Counted from the stretch's first letter, positions 30,897-39,158 are shown. The stretch is 47,772 nt of DNA from Streptantibioticus rubrisoli (GCF_024436055.1 NZ_JANFNH010000054.1:1-47772), one strand, 5' to 3'. Notes: a model not told the origin generated them from the letters alone. A program made the numbers and translations.

Positions 30897-32357
30897 ATTA
30901 CCGCGTCCGGCGGAACCCACACAGCGTCGGCTGACCGGCGCGCCGCCCTCGACCGCGCGGCGCGCCTGCGTCAGCTCTCCGACATCGACCGCGACATCCT
31001 CACCCGCGCCCAAGGCCCCCTGTTCCACCGCTGGCTGGAACAGATCCGCGCCACTGGCGGATGCGCCCACCCGATCCACCTGACCGGCTCCACTACCACC
31101 CGCGATGCGGCGACCGGCGAAGTGCTCCGCCACTACGACACAGCCGGTGAACCCGGTGAGCGTCTTCTCGTCCGCTGCCGCAACCGCCGTGCCACCGTGT
31201 GCCCGGCCTGCTCCCGCCTCCACGCGGGCGACACCTACCACCTGGTGCGTGCCGGACTCGTCGGCGGCAAGACCGTCCCGGCCACGGTGCGCGAGCGGCC
31301 CCGATTGTTCCTCACCCTCACCGCCCCGTCCTTCGGCGCCGTGCACCGAGCCACAGGCGGGGAGCGCTGCCAGCCTCGCCGCGGCGGCGGCCACTGTGAA
31401 CACGGGCGCCCGGTCGGCTGCGGCCTGGTCCACGCGGACACCGACCCGCAGGTCGGCCAACCGCTGTGTCCCACTTGCTACGACTACCCGGCACACATCC
31501 TGTGGCACGCGTACGCGGGACGGTTGTGGAAGGCGTTCACCGACAACCTGTACAACCACCTGGCCGCACGTCTCGGTTACACCCGCACCGAACTACGCCG
31601 CGCCCTGCGGGTCTCGTACGCCAAGATTGCCGAGTACCAACGCCGCGCCGCGGTCCACCTCCACGTGGTCGTGCGCCTGGACGGCAACGGCGGCGCTGAT
31701 GAGCCGCCCCTGACCTGGGCAACCGCGGACCTGCTCACCGACACCGTCCGCACCGCGGCTGCGGCGGTCAACCTCCGCGCTCCCTACAGCGCGGCACTCG
31801 GTGAACACGCACTCACCTGGGGCACCCAGCTCGACATCCGACGGCTACGAGCCTTCGGGGCCGGTGAGGGCCAGGCAGATGATGCCGTAGCCGCGTACGT
31901 CGCGAAGTACATCACCAAGGGCGCCGACGACACCGGGGTCGGCACCGACCACCGAATCACCGACCCCGCGGAGATCGAGCACGCGCCGGTGTCTCCGCAC
32001 GTCCGCACCCTGATGCGCACCTGCTGGCGCCTCGGCGGCTTGCCCGAACTCGCGCCGCTCAGGCTGCGCGCCTGGGTTCACACCCTGGGATACCGCAGCC
32101 ACATTCTCACCAAGTCCCGCTGCTACTCGACCACTTACTCAGCCCTGCGCGCTCAACGCGCCGAATATGAACGCGGCCCCGACTTGGCCGACGACCCGGG
32201 CACGGTCACCGAGTCCCGGTGGCGCTACGCCGACTCCGGCCACACCCCCGGCGCCGCCCTCATCGCTGCCGGAATCGCCCAGGATCTCGCCCGGAATCGA
32301 GAGATCGCCCTGGAGCAGATGAAACGGTTCCCCGTTGGGGGTGTCGTTGATGCCTGA
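30897..32357 (+). CDS. RepSA-like rolling-circle replication initiator with apparent ATT start
   Basis: A protein of 486 residues if started at ATT 30897. HUH-type nickase features are YQRRAAVHLHVVVRLDG (HxH) near residue 260 and the catalytic Tyr region AAYVAKYITKG; several Cys clusters (VCPACSRLHAG, LCPTCYDYPAH) precede them. Known: RepSA-type proteins replicate AICEs by rolling circle. The reading frame RRAALDRAARLRQLSD is open and well coded from 30897, but has no ATG/GTG/TTG before GTG 31122, which would remove 75 conserved-looking residues. GGGAGG lies 7-8 bases before the ATT. Either AUU initiation or a sequence error/frameshift upstream. Confidence 0.82.
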   Translation: MTASGGTHTASADRRAALDRAARLRQLSDIDRDILTRAQGPLFHRWLEQIRATGGCAHPIHLTGSTTTRDAATGEVLRHYDTAGEPGERLLVRCRNRRATVCPACSRLHAGDTYHLVRAGLVGGKTVPATVRERPRLFLTLTAPSFGAVHRATGGERCQPRRGGGHCEHGRPVGCGLVHADTDPQVGQPLCPTCYDYPAHILWHAYAGRLWKAFTDNLYNHLAARLGYTRTELRRALRVSYAKIAEYQRRAAVHLHVVVRLDGNGGADEPPLTWATADLLTDTVRTAAAAVNLRAPYSAALGEHALTWGTQLDIRRLRAFGAGEGQADDAVAAYVAKYITKGADDTGVGTDHRITDPAEIEHAPVSPHVRTLMRTCWRLGGLPELAPLRLRAWVHTLGYRSHILTKSRCYSTTYSALRAQRAEYERGPDLADDPGTVTESRWRYADSGHTPGAALIAAGIAQDLARNREIALEQMKRFPVGGVVDA

Positions 32358-32490
32358 CCGGGCGACAAAGCGGCGCAAGCCCATGACGAAGGAAGAATGG
32401 TTAAGACGTGAGCTAGCCAAGGCGCCGGAGCGTAGCGAGGAATGGTGCGCAGAGATGTTGAAGCTGTTCGGTCTGAAGAGAGTTGAATAA
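32350..32490 (+). CDS. 46-residue protein overlapping the end of rep
   Basis: Seen: ATG 32350 overlaps the rep stop by 8 bases; the frame reads MPDRATKRRKPMTKEEWL and ends EMLKLFGLKRVE, stop at 32488-32490, immediately before a terminator. A basic N-terminus and amphipathic helix with SEEWCAEML suggest a DNA- or protein-binding peptide. It occupies the slot where xis normally lies in AICEs. It contains a TTA codon (32401-32403). Function unknown. Confidence 0.6.
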   Translation: MPDRATKRRKPMTKEEWLRRELAKAPERSEEWCAEMLKLFGLKRVE

Positions 32491-33237
32491 GGCGGGTCCC
32501 TCATCGGCGTTAAGCGGGGGACCCGTTGGGGGGAACTGAGCTCCGCAACATCTGCTCGGCCACTGCCTCCGCAGCACAGCCTCGTACTCCCGGCAGCGCA
32601 CCGCCTCCAGCTCCGGCGGGTACCAAGGACCATCAGGACCCATCGGGCGGTAGTGCCAGTGCACGAGAGGATCAGTCTCCCTCTCGCACAGCGTCCTCGG
32701 CAAAGGGCCCTCGGGCAAATCGGGGTCAGACGCGGCGGCGGCGACCATAACCACCGCGGGGGGTCTAGGGCCTCGACGGCCACTCCACTGGCCCCGGCCT
32801 GAAGCTCCAGAAACACGAGAGCGGCCATACCCCGACCGTTGCGGCCCTCCGAGAAGAGGCGCACGCTGAGTGCGTCCGGTTGGCGACCGATAGGTTAGAA
32901 GGCTCCCAACCCCTCCACAACTCATAGCGCAATGCTGGCTCGGTCCGCTGCGCCATCAGGCCGAAACGCCCTGCAGACCGAATCGCTCGCACCTTCCGAG
33001 AATCCGTGCCGGTACGTTCCCACAGTTCGCCGCCCGGCGTGTAGGTGCGTGGTCTGGACCTTCGACGACCGACAATGCCCCGATATGGGGTTCGGCCAGA
33101 ATCCGCTCTCGTTCTCGCATCGAGAGTGTCATGTGGCCGACCCTAGAGTGATCGGCTTCGCAAGCTTTCTCTGTGGGTGCAAACTGATTGACCTACAGGA
33201 CATGTCCGCAGCTATAGAGGCCGTCGGCACGAACACC
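32491..33237. other. Largely non-coding stretch, possible decayed gene
   Basis: After the terminator, no frame is convincing. On the minus strand, about 32415-32750 encodes WYPPEL and CREYEAVLRRQWPSR, which looks protein-like and may be a remnant of a small gene, but start and context are missing. The right end (32930-33237) is of mixed composition with no signal seen. Confidence 0.45.
32493..32525 (+). terminator. Terminator of the tra-rep operon
   Basis: Seen: CGGGTCCC (32493-32500) and GGGACCCG (32518-32525), 3 bases after the stop of the 46-residue gene. Confidence 0.7.
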
Positions 33238-33918
33238 TTATGTAGCCGGTAGTTGGGTCGTCGAGAGTCGGATGCGCCGGACCCACTGTATGTGCCAAGG
33301 GGTTAGGTAGAAAGCCGCAAGGCCGACAATCGTGCTACAGATCGCGAGTGACCAGCACAAGACACTGAACGCCGATTGACCAGTCCAATCCCACCAACGG
33401 TCCCTGCCCGTCTCGTCCTGACCCAAGTAGGTGAGTGGGAAAATGGTGGCTACCGGCAGAATCCAGGACAGTGATCGCCCAAAGATCCGTCCCGAGAGCA
33501 CAGCCAGGCCGAGCCAGATCAAAAGAGCGCGGATGAGCAGAACCGAAGATTCTGCTCCATTCACGATTAGCTCGGTCCCGCCCACAAGTACAGTAGTAGC
33601 TGTGTAGACAGCCATGAGATGGCGTGACTCATAAGAACGGAGAGTGGTGGCCCCTGCCAGCTCCAACTGCCTCATTTTGCTGTGCAGGCTACCGGCGGCA
33701 AGTGAGGCGAATGCGATGGGCAGCTCTCGTCGCATAGGGACGCCGGTTGTCTGTCCGCCGTGTTCGAACGGAAAGGAAAGGAGCTGCGATCCAAACGCCG
33801 CATCGCACCCGGTCAGGAACAGAAGACCGACCGCCAAGCCTAGGAGGTTGTGTGAGCGAGCATAACTGGCAAGGGCAAACCAACGCCCGGTCACTCGCTT
33901 GTCATCCGCAGAAGGCAT
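33238..33918 (-). CDS. Polytopic membrane protein of the peptide/ABC operon
   Basis: A 226-residue protein with about five or six membrane helices (LGLAVGLLFLTG, HLMAVYTATTVLVGGTEL, ALLIWLGLAVLSG, ILPVATIFPLTYLG, LAICSTIVGLAAFYL). No cytoplasmic motif. ATG 33918 overlaps the upstream permease by 17 bases, so the two are co-translated. Likely a second transmembrane subunit or accessory of the ABC system; such ABC-2-type proteins often pair. Composition is less GC-rich than the chromosome, consistent with transfer. Confidence 0.7.
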   Translation of the reverse strand: MPSADDKRVTGRWFALASYARSHNLLGLAVGLLFLTGCDAAFGSQLLSFPFEHGGQTTGVPMRRELPIAFASLAAGSLHSKMRQLELAGATTLRSYESRHLMAVYTATTVLVGGTELIVNGAESSVLLIRALLIWLGLAVLSGRIFGRSLSWILPVATIFPLTYLGQDETGRDRWWDWTGQSAFSVLCWSLAICSTIVGLAAFYLTPWHIQWVRRIRLSTTQLPAT

Positions 33919-35179
33919 GGTGAATCGTCTCGATTCGTTGCTGCGCCCACTCGACCTGTGCGCCCTCCGGTTGCGTGACCACTCGGGCGACCGCATTGAG
34001 GTCTACATTCGGTGGGCCTCCATGCATCCCAGCCGGCACGCCTCCGCCGAAGATCCGCATCGCAAGCCAGACGTTGAGCTCTGCCTCCGCCTGTTTGAAC
34101 TGGTCTGTGATGCGTGGTCCGATAGGCAGCGGGCAGCCTTTGGGGCGTGACGCTGCCATGATCGAACCAGCAATCGTCACAGATGGATCCCACATGGAGC
34201 CATCCATTATGTAGAAGTCATCGTAGGAGTCGCGCATGCCCCGCAAACCGCGCTCATAGAACACTGTAGGTATGGTGAACATCCCAGCCGGAAGCCTTCG
34301 CATGCGATCTTGCATCTCCTGCGCTTGTGGCAAGTACTTATGGTCCTCAGGCCATACGCATACCTTTGGACTTCCACCAGACGTGCAGGCGGGTTGGCGT
34401 GGTGAGGAGCGCGGCACCTGCAAAGGCCCAGCTGTAACCATCCCTGCAATAACGGAAACGACGAGAGCGCCCAATGAAATAACTCTGAGCTGTCGCCGCC
34501 TTTTCCCCGCCCATGTATGGCCAACGCTACTGGAAGGGGGCCTCGTAACCAGACAGGCAGCTACCGTAAGGAGAAAGGCCAGAACACAGTGATCCACCAA
34601 AACAAGCAATGAGACTTGCTCGAATGGAGCTGCGGAGATAGCGAAAAGGCCGAGCGCGGTCGGCGCGCCGAACCAAGAAATGATGACCAAGCTGCCGAGG
34701 CCACAGAGTACAGGCCCAGCGAATTGGGAGCGTGACCGTCGGCCCACAAGGTGTCCCGCACTTGCGAATATCACCAACAAAGCGACGCCGAGAAAGATAT
34801 AAGTAGGCCACAGGAAGCCAGGCCCTGCGGTCGGCAAACTGACGCTTGCTGCCACCGCAACACCCACACCATAGACCACAAGCCCGTAGGTGAGTGTCGC
34901 CGACAACTGAGCGAGCTCGATCTGCCATCCGGGGCGTGCTGCGACGGCGAGTTGCTCATCGAGATTATTGCGGCTTGTCCGTCCAGCCGCCCAAGCCGCC
35001 GCTGCAGCCAGAAGAGATGCGAAGTAAAAGGCCGGGATCTGTGCCTGCGCACTAGTCTGTGGCCATTCACCAATCCACCAGAGGTTACGTCCGAAGAGCG
35101 CTACGAGGTCCAGCACCAAGAGCAACGGAAACCACCAGCGGAGAGGTGATCGCCGAAGCTCCGTCCAGTACAGCTTCAT
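33902..35179 (-). CDS. ABC-2-like permease with extracytoplasmic C-terminal domain
   Basis: A 425-residue protein. About seven membrane helices occupy the first 255 residues (first WWFPLLLVLDLVALF, last VISLGALVVSVIAGMVTAG). They are followed by a soluble domain of about 170 residues with Cys in ACTSGGSPKVCVW and C-terminal AFCG, expected outside the membrane. ATG 35179 overlaps the ATPase stop (ATGA). Inferred: with the ATPase it exports, or protects against, the secreted peptide encoded at the head of the operon. The large external domain is unusual and might recognise the peptide. Confidence 0.75.
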   Translation of the reverse strand: MKLYWTELRRSPLRWWFPLLLVLDLVALFGRNLWWIGEWPQTSAQAQIPAFYFASLLAAAAAWAAGRTSRNNLDEQLAVAARPGWQIELAQLSATLTYGLVVYGVGVAVAASVSLPTAGPGFLWPTYIFLGVALLVIFASAGHLVGRRSRSQFAGPVLCGLGSLVIISWFGAPTALGLFAISAAPFEQVSLLVLVDHCVLAFLLTVAACLVTRPPSSSVGHTWAGKRRRQLRVISLGALVVSVIAGMVTAGPLQVPRSSPRQPACTSGGSPKVCVWPEDHKYLPQAQEMQDRMRRLPAGMFTIPTVFYERGLRGMRDSYDDFYIMDGSMWDPSVTIAGSIMAASRPKGCPLPIGPRITDQFKQAEAELNVWLAMRIFGGGVPAGMHGGPPNVDLNAVARVVTQPEGAQVEWAQQRIETIHHAFCG

Positions 35180-35934
35180 CGCTCGCCTACCGTTCGCCTG
35201 TTCAATACGGCCATGTACCCACGCTCCAGGGGGGTGTCTCCCACACCGTCGCCGGACGGCGCCTGTGCGCTAAGGTCCCTCGGACTCCCCTGGAAGAGGA
35301 ACTCTCCCGAGCTCATCACTGCGACTTCTCTGCAGATCGCCGCCACATCTTCGACAAGATGCGTGCTGAGTACAACGGCTGTATTGTTAAGCGACCTGAT
35401 CAGTTTACGGAATTCTAGGCGCTGGGCGGGGTCGAGGCCGACCGTTGGCTCGTCGAGCAACACAAGTCGTGGTGAACCAACTAGTGCGGCGGCTATCCCA
35501 GCGCGACGCACCATCCCGCCGGACAGCGACTTCATCTTCGCTTTCATACGGTCACTGAGCCCGACCTGATCGATCACACGAACCGCGGCCTCATGAACAC
35601 GCGCTGATGGTACCTCGCGCAGCCACGCGCAATACCTTACGAATTCGTAAACAGAGAACCCCGGATGGTAGCCGAAATCCTGGGGCAGATATCCAATTTG
35701 GCGGCGAACGAGGCGAGCGGCTCTCTCCGACGTGACCTCTTGGCCGACAATCTCAATAGTCCCAGAAAGCGGTGGCGTGATCGTCGCGAAGGTGCGTAGC
35801 AAGGTCGTCTTTCCTGCGCCGTTCGGACCAAGGAGACCGAATACGCCGTGGCCGATATCAAGGTCCAAGCCTGAAATGACAGCGCTTTTTCCGTAACCTT
35901 GGGTCAGGCCCGAAACGCGAACTACCGTGTCCAT
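35176..35934 (-). CDS. ABC transporter ATP-binding protein
   Basis: A 252-residue ATPase. Walker A LGPNGAGKTTLLR, Q loop GYLPQDFG, signature LSGGMVRRAG, Walker B LVLLDEPTVGLDP and H loop LSTHLVED are all intact. Class: ABC-2 exporters (DrrA/CcmA-like). ATG 35934 is chosen with AAGAGG upstream; GTG 35949 is in frame. It is separated from the peptide gene by a strong hairpin (35955-35992) and is overlapped by the permease gene. Predicted to energise export or resistance for the operon's peptide. Confidence 0.88.
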   Translation of the reverse strand: MDTVVRVSGLTQGYGKSAVISGLDLDIGHGVFGLLGPNGAGKTTLLRTFATITPPLSGTIEIVGQEVTSERAARLVRRQIGYLPQDFGYHPGFSVYEFVRYCAWLREVPSARVHEAAVRVIDQVGLSDRMKAKMKSLSGGMVRRAGIAAALVGSPRLVLLDEPTVGLDPAQRLEFRKLIRSLNNTAVVLSTHLVEDVAAICREVAVMSSGEFLFQGSPRDLSAQAPSGDGVGDTPLERGYMAVLNRRTVGER

Positions 35935-35954
35935 GTGCGACCTCTTCACCTAAA

Positions 35955-35992
35955 AGCCGTGTGCCGCAACGCTCAACCTGCGGCACACGGCT
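35955..35992 (-). terminator. Terminator/attenuator between peptide gene and ABC genes
   Basis: Seen: AGCCGTGTGCCGCA and TGCGGCACACGGCT, perfect 14-bp arms with a 10-base loop; on the minus strand it is followed by TTTTA. A homologous hairpin follows the second peptide gene (39189-39225). Probably lets most transcripts stop after the peptide, with read-through into the transporter. Confidence 0.85.
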
Positions 35993-36022
35993 CAATTACT
36001 CAATCCGATCAGTATGCGTTGA

Positions 36023-36364
36023 TCAACCGGAGAAGTTGATCCACGAACTGTTTACGGACCAAGTGCACTCCACCGTACCCCAGGCGTTGACGGTTGAACC
36101 TCTACCGAACCAACCCCAGGAAGAATATGAATTGGTTTCAGCGTAGCAATCTGCGTAATTCTGGTAGTTACCGCTTACGGTGACGTACGGGTCGGTGCAG
36201 TGCCCGTCCGAAGACGTGTTCCCCCACCATGAGTAGCAGCCATTCGTGGTGGGACTGGTACTAGCAGATGCCATGGGTGCGACACCACCGATAGCACCGG
36301 CTGCCAGGGCGCCGATCAAAGAGACCTTAGCCAGGCGCGAGCGCCCAACTCGCGAAATAGCCAT
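36023..36364 (-). CDS. Secreted four-Cys peptide precursor, copy 1 (unknown family)
   Basis: A 113-residue precursor. The signal peptide (about 1-35: SRVGRSRLAKVSLIGALA, cut near ASA-S) is followed by a mature part of about 78 residues, rich in Trp, Tyr, Ser, Asn and Gly, with four Cys (NGCYSWWGN, GHCTDPYVTV, ADCYAET, VECTWSV), enough for two disulfides. It ends SSWINFSG. AGGAGG stands 7 bases before ATG 36364. It heads the leftward ABC operon. Its paralogue at 38817 has the same length, an almost identical leader and signal, and divergence mainly in residues 75-100. No known bacteriocin or inhibitor family recognised. Bacteriocin-like or signalling role is inferred from context. Confidence 0.8.
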   Translation of the reverse strand: MAISRVGRSRLAKVSLIGALAAGAIGGVAPMASASTSPTTNGCYSWWGNTSSDGHCTDPYVTVSGNYQNYADCYAETNSYSSWGWFGRGSTVNAWGTVECTWSVNSSWINFSG

Positions 36365-36504
36365 ACCGAAACCTCCTGGTTGACGTTTTCGGGGTGCACG
36401 CAGCCCGCACTCAGCCAGGCCCCCCGCGGTGATCAACTTTACGAGGCGGCCGGGTTGCCGGTCAATCAATCTTGAGACCCTGCACCATATGTCACTATTA
36501 CTTT
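36365..36504 (-). repeat. 140-bp peptide leader repeat, copy 1 (inverted)
   Basis: Seen: identical, as reverse complement, to 38677-38816. It runs from AAAGTAATAGTGACATATGG to the base before the peptide ATG and includes the ribosome site. It should contain the promoter and/or a structured 5' leader. Confidence 0.95.
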
Positions 36505-36716
36505 TAAATAAGGCTGCTAAACTATCAACCATCAGGGCGAGTTGGGTCAAACTGGCTCAAGGTCATGTGTTTGGGACACACCTAGAGGGCCTATCCGCCT
36601 TGAATTTAGGAATTAAGGGCAGTTATGTCCTAATTCCGCAGCAATTAACACCGGCGGCTGGCCGAAGCACGCTCCGGGGAGCGGGCTGTCGCAGTCCCTC
36701 GCTCCCACGCGGTACC
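36365..36716. other. Divergent region between peptide 1 and PadR gene
   Basis: Left 140 bases are the leader repeat; the rest (36505-36716) is AT-richer than the surroundings (TTTAAATAAGG; GGTCATGTGTTTGGG; GGAATTAAGGG) and must hold the PadR promoter and, probably, its operator. No coding sequence seen. Confidence 0.6.
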
Positions 36717-37079
36717 ATGCGCCGCATGGATCCTTCCGGTGGACGGTCCGAGCTTGCCCAACTACGGCGCGGTGTCCTGCAGTTCTGCGTCATGACTCTT
36801 CTGCGTGACGGCGAAAAGTATGGTTTTGAGCTAGTGAGAGAGCTTCGTGATGCTCAGGGGCTCGTGGCAAGCGAGGGAACGATTTATCCGCTACTGGCCC
36901 GGCTCCGCAACAAGGGGCTGGTGAACTCCTTCTGGCGGGAATCTGAGTCCGGGCCTCCCCGCCGTTACTACACGTTGACGACAGCTGGCTCTCGTGCGTT
37001 GAGGCAGTTCACAGCCGACTGGGTATCGTTCCGAACTGCCGTTGATCACCTGCTGGACCTCGAGGAGAACCACCTATGA
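36717..37079 (+). CDS. PadR-family transcriptional regulator
   Basis: A 120-residue winged-helix repressor: LRRGVLQFCVMTLLRDGEKY, then GFELVRELR, ASEGTIYPLLARLRNKGLV (recognition helix and wing) and RYYTLTTAGSRALRQF. Known: PadR proteins repress ABC transporter or detoxification genes and are relieved by ligands, including peptide antibiotics. ATG 36717 or 36726; neither has a good ribosome site, and translation may be leaderless. Coupled to the HAAS protein by ATGA overlap. It lies between the two outward-facing peptide genes and is the obvious candidate to control both. Confidence 0.85.
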   Translation: MRRMDPSGGRSELAQLRRGVLQFCVMTLLRDGEKYGFELVRELRDAQGLVASEGTIYPLLARLRNKGLVNSFWRESESGPPRRYYTLTTAGSRALRQFTADWVSFRTAVDHLLDLEENHL

Positions 37080-37603
37080 CCTCCATGCCGAACCAGCTCA
37101 TCGAGGACTATCTGCACCGCCTCGACAATGCCTCTGCGTTCCTCACTCGCCATCGGCGAGCCGAGCTTCGGGAGGAGATTCGGGACCACATCAGCGCGGC
37201 CTTGAAGGAAGCTGCTACATGGGATGAAGACACCGTGCGTGCAGTCCTCGAACGGTTGGGGCCCCCCGCGGAGATCGCCGCAGCTGAGACGGGTTCACCG
37301 TCTACCGGCGCCGGTCCTGTCGTTACCCCGATCGGCCTTTCCGTAGCCGGGCCACACACTGATTCTTCCGCAACCGACACAGCTCACGATCTGACGGCCC
37401 ATCCGGAGATCACACACACGCTGGTGGTATCAAGCGGTAAGCGTTTCGGTAAGAAGACACTCTACGGGGCAGGAATAGTCGGCCTGCTCACTGGACTGGC
37501 GGTAATGGGTGCGTGCTCTACGAGCGGACAAGTGCACAACACGCCCATTCCTTCACCACCAACCTCTAACTCTACTCGCCCGCCACACTCAGGACAGCCC
37601 TAA
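37076..37603 (+). CDS. HAAS-domain membrane protein, PadR partner
   Basis: A 175-residue protein. The N-terminal HAAS-type helix (about 1-70: LIEDYLHRLDNASAFL, AELREEIRDHISAALKEA) is followed by a low-complexity linker, a single membrane segment with a lipobox-like MGACSTSG (about 140-160), and a Pro/Ser/Thr-rich end. Known: HAAS/DUF1700 proteins are encoded next to PadR regulators and are thought to modulate them at the membrane. ATG 37076 overlaps the PadR stop. The ending outside the membrane (STSGQVHNT) could sense the peptide (inference). Confidence 0.75.
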   Translation: MTSMPNQLIEDYLHRLDNASAFLTRHRRAELREEIRDHISAALKEAATWDEDTVRAVLERLGPPAEIAAAETGSPSTGAGPVVTPIGLSVAGPHTDSSATDTAHDLTAHPEITHTLVVSSGKRFGKKTLYGAGIVGLLTGLAVMGACSTSGQVHNTPIPSPPTSNSTRPPHSGQP

Positions 37604-38370
37604 GCGACTTTGGCGAAGCTCGCTGCTGGACCTTGGATGCGTGCGCGTTGGAGGGTGGTGAGTGCCTGATCGACGGTTGCGCGGATGGCGTCGATGGTGC
37701 CGACCGCTAGATGCGTTTGATGTCGTTGAGTTCGGGGCTGCCCCGTGGCAGGTAGAACAGGCGCACGCCGACGGTGCAGGGCGGGTGCGGCGCCAGCCGG
37801 GCGGTGGGTCGGCCAGCGCGGCAGCCCAGCGAGGGGGTGCACACGAATTCCAGCAGCATCCCGGCGTCGATCTTGCTGCTGGTCTTCTCCCTCAGCAGGT
37901 CCGCATCCCGTCCGACCGCCAGCGCGGCGAGCACGTTGACGCGGCGGTCCTTGTTGTCCTCGCGCGGGACTACGGCCCGTTCACCGACGGGTCGACCAGG
38001 TTTAGCCGGTGGGCATGGTAGGCGCGAATCCGTTGAGGAAGTATAGATCGCTCACACATCGATGTCCGTGCTCAGCCGCAAAGCCGTAGGTCCTCCAACT
38101 CGGCCTTGTCACCCTGCTGGAGGACGAGTCGGCCTTGTGCCGCAGCGCGTCCCGGCCCGGTTCCAGCGGAAGCCCTCCTCGCGCAGCGCTTCGGTCAGCC
38201 ATGCCGCCGAGACGCTCACGCCGCGCTCGATGGCCAGCCAGTCGCACAGCGCAGCAGCCGTCCACGTCTGGCCCTGCGCCGCCGACTCGTCCTCCAACGC
38301 GTCGAACTCGCCGCTGTCGCAGGCCTCGGCGACTGCCTGCAACTGCTGAAGGTCAGCCCGCGAGGGGCTC
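37600..38370 (-). pseudogene. IS630-family transposase remnant
   Basis: Seen on the minus strand in several frames: an N-terminal part with FDALEDESAAQGQTWTAAA and SAAWLTEALREEGFRWNR (HTH of IS630 transposases), a middle fragment LRHKAD, and a C-terminal DDE part LAPHPPCTVGVRLFYLPRGS with ELNDIKRI, ending AVGTIDAIRATVDQALTTLQ and a stop at 37600. Frame changes and missing catalytic segments show it is dead. Its stop region overlaps the end of the HAAS gene by a few bases. No terminal inverted repeats found. Confidence 0.8.
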
Positions 38371-38816
38371 CCGGGCTGGCTAAGGCCTACCCGGTACAGC
38401 CCGTTCTTCTACCAGTTGCTGCACTCCCTGGCGTCTTCCGGGGCCCCTCAGCCTCGCTTCGAAGCAAGGTATGCCGGTTCGCACGACTTTGGCCCTTCAC
38501 TCTCGGAGCGCACTCTGGCCAGCCGTCGGAGTTGACTCCTATGCAATTGGGGCATAGTGGCCCTACTTCCTAGATTCAAGGCGTTAGGTGAATCTCAAGG
38601 CCCGTCCAAAAAATCTAGCTTGGGAGGAGTTTGACCTAAATGGCTATAACAAAGGTTGCTTTAGTGGTTTGATTTGAAAGTAATAGTGACATATGGTGCA
38701 GGGTCTCAAGATTGATTGACCGGCAACCCGGCCGCCTCGTAAAGTTGATCACCGCGGGGGGCCTGGCTGAGTGCGGGCTGCGTGCACCCCGAAAACGTCA
38801 ACCAGGAGGTTTCGGT
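38371..38816. other. Region between IS630 remnant and peptide 2
   Basis: AT-richer than the chromosome. It contains GGAGGAG (38623-38629) followed by ATG 38640 with the ten-codon frame MAITKVALVV and stop 38670-38672, which resembles the start of the peptide precursors (MAISRV). The 140-bp leader repeat (38677-38816) follows at once. Confidence 0.6.
38677..38816 (+). repeat. 140-bp peptide leader repeat, copy 2 (direct relative to peptide 2)
   Basis: Seen: same sequence as the complement of 36365-36504, ending with AGGAGGTTTCGGT before the ATG. The two inverted copies plus the signal-peptide coding parts form an inverted repeat of over 200 bases flanking 36.5-38.7 kb. Confidence 0.95.
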
Positions 38817-39158
38817 ATGGCTATTTCGCGAGTTGGGCGCTCGCGCCTGGCTAAGGTCTCTTTGATCGGCGCCCTGGCAGCCGCTGCTATCGGTGGTGTC
38901 GCACCCATGGCATCTGCTAGCACAAGCGGAACCACGAATGGCTGCTACTCATGGTGGGGGAACACATCCTCGGACGGGCACTGCACCGACCCGTACGTCA
39001 CCGTAAGCGGTAACTACCAGAATTACGCTAGCTGCGCCTACGAGACTGATTCGTGGTCGTACTGGAAGTACTTCTCGCAAGGCACTGCTCCCAACGCTTG
39101 GGGTGGCGTGGAGTGCACCTGGTCTGTCAGAAGTTCGTGGATAAACTTTACCGACTGA
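38817..39158 (+). CDS. Secreted four-Cys peptide precursor, copy 2 (unknown family)
   Basis: A 113-residue paralogue of the product at 36023-36364. The signal peptide differs at one residue. The mature part shares NGCYSWWGNTSSDGHCTDPY and VSGNYQNY, then diverges (SCAYETDSWSYWKYFSQG versus DCYAETNSYSSWGWFGRG), and shares AWG-VECTWSV and SSWIN. Cys number is the same, although the third Cys is followed by AYE rather than YAE. ATG 38817 with AGGAGG. No ABC gene follows; a terminator at 39189-39225 ends the unit. Suggests a two-component peptide or a duplicated, diversifying toxin/signal. Confidence 0.8.
   Translation: MAISRVGRSRLAKVSLIGALAAAAIGGVAPMASASTSGTTNGCYSWWGNTSSDGHCTDPYVTVSGNYQNYASCAYETDSWSYWKYFSQGTAPNAWGGVECTWSVRSSWINFTD

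Noticed and set aside
30820-31083. An 87-codon frame starting at the good ribosome site before rep (GTG 30829)
   Set aside because: Its codon use is poor and it overlaps the strongly coded rep frame; probably a shadow, though the ribosome site may once have served a small upstream gene.
36023-39158. Peptides as lactococcin 972-type bacteriocins or tendamistat-like amylase inhibitors
   Set aside because: Layout and secretion are similar, but the typical sequence signatures of those families are absent; I kept the family as unknown.
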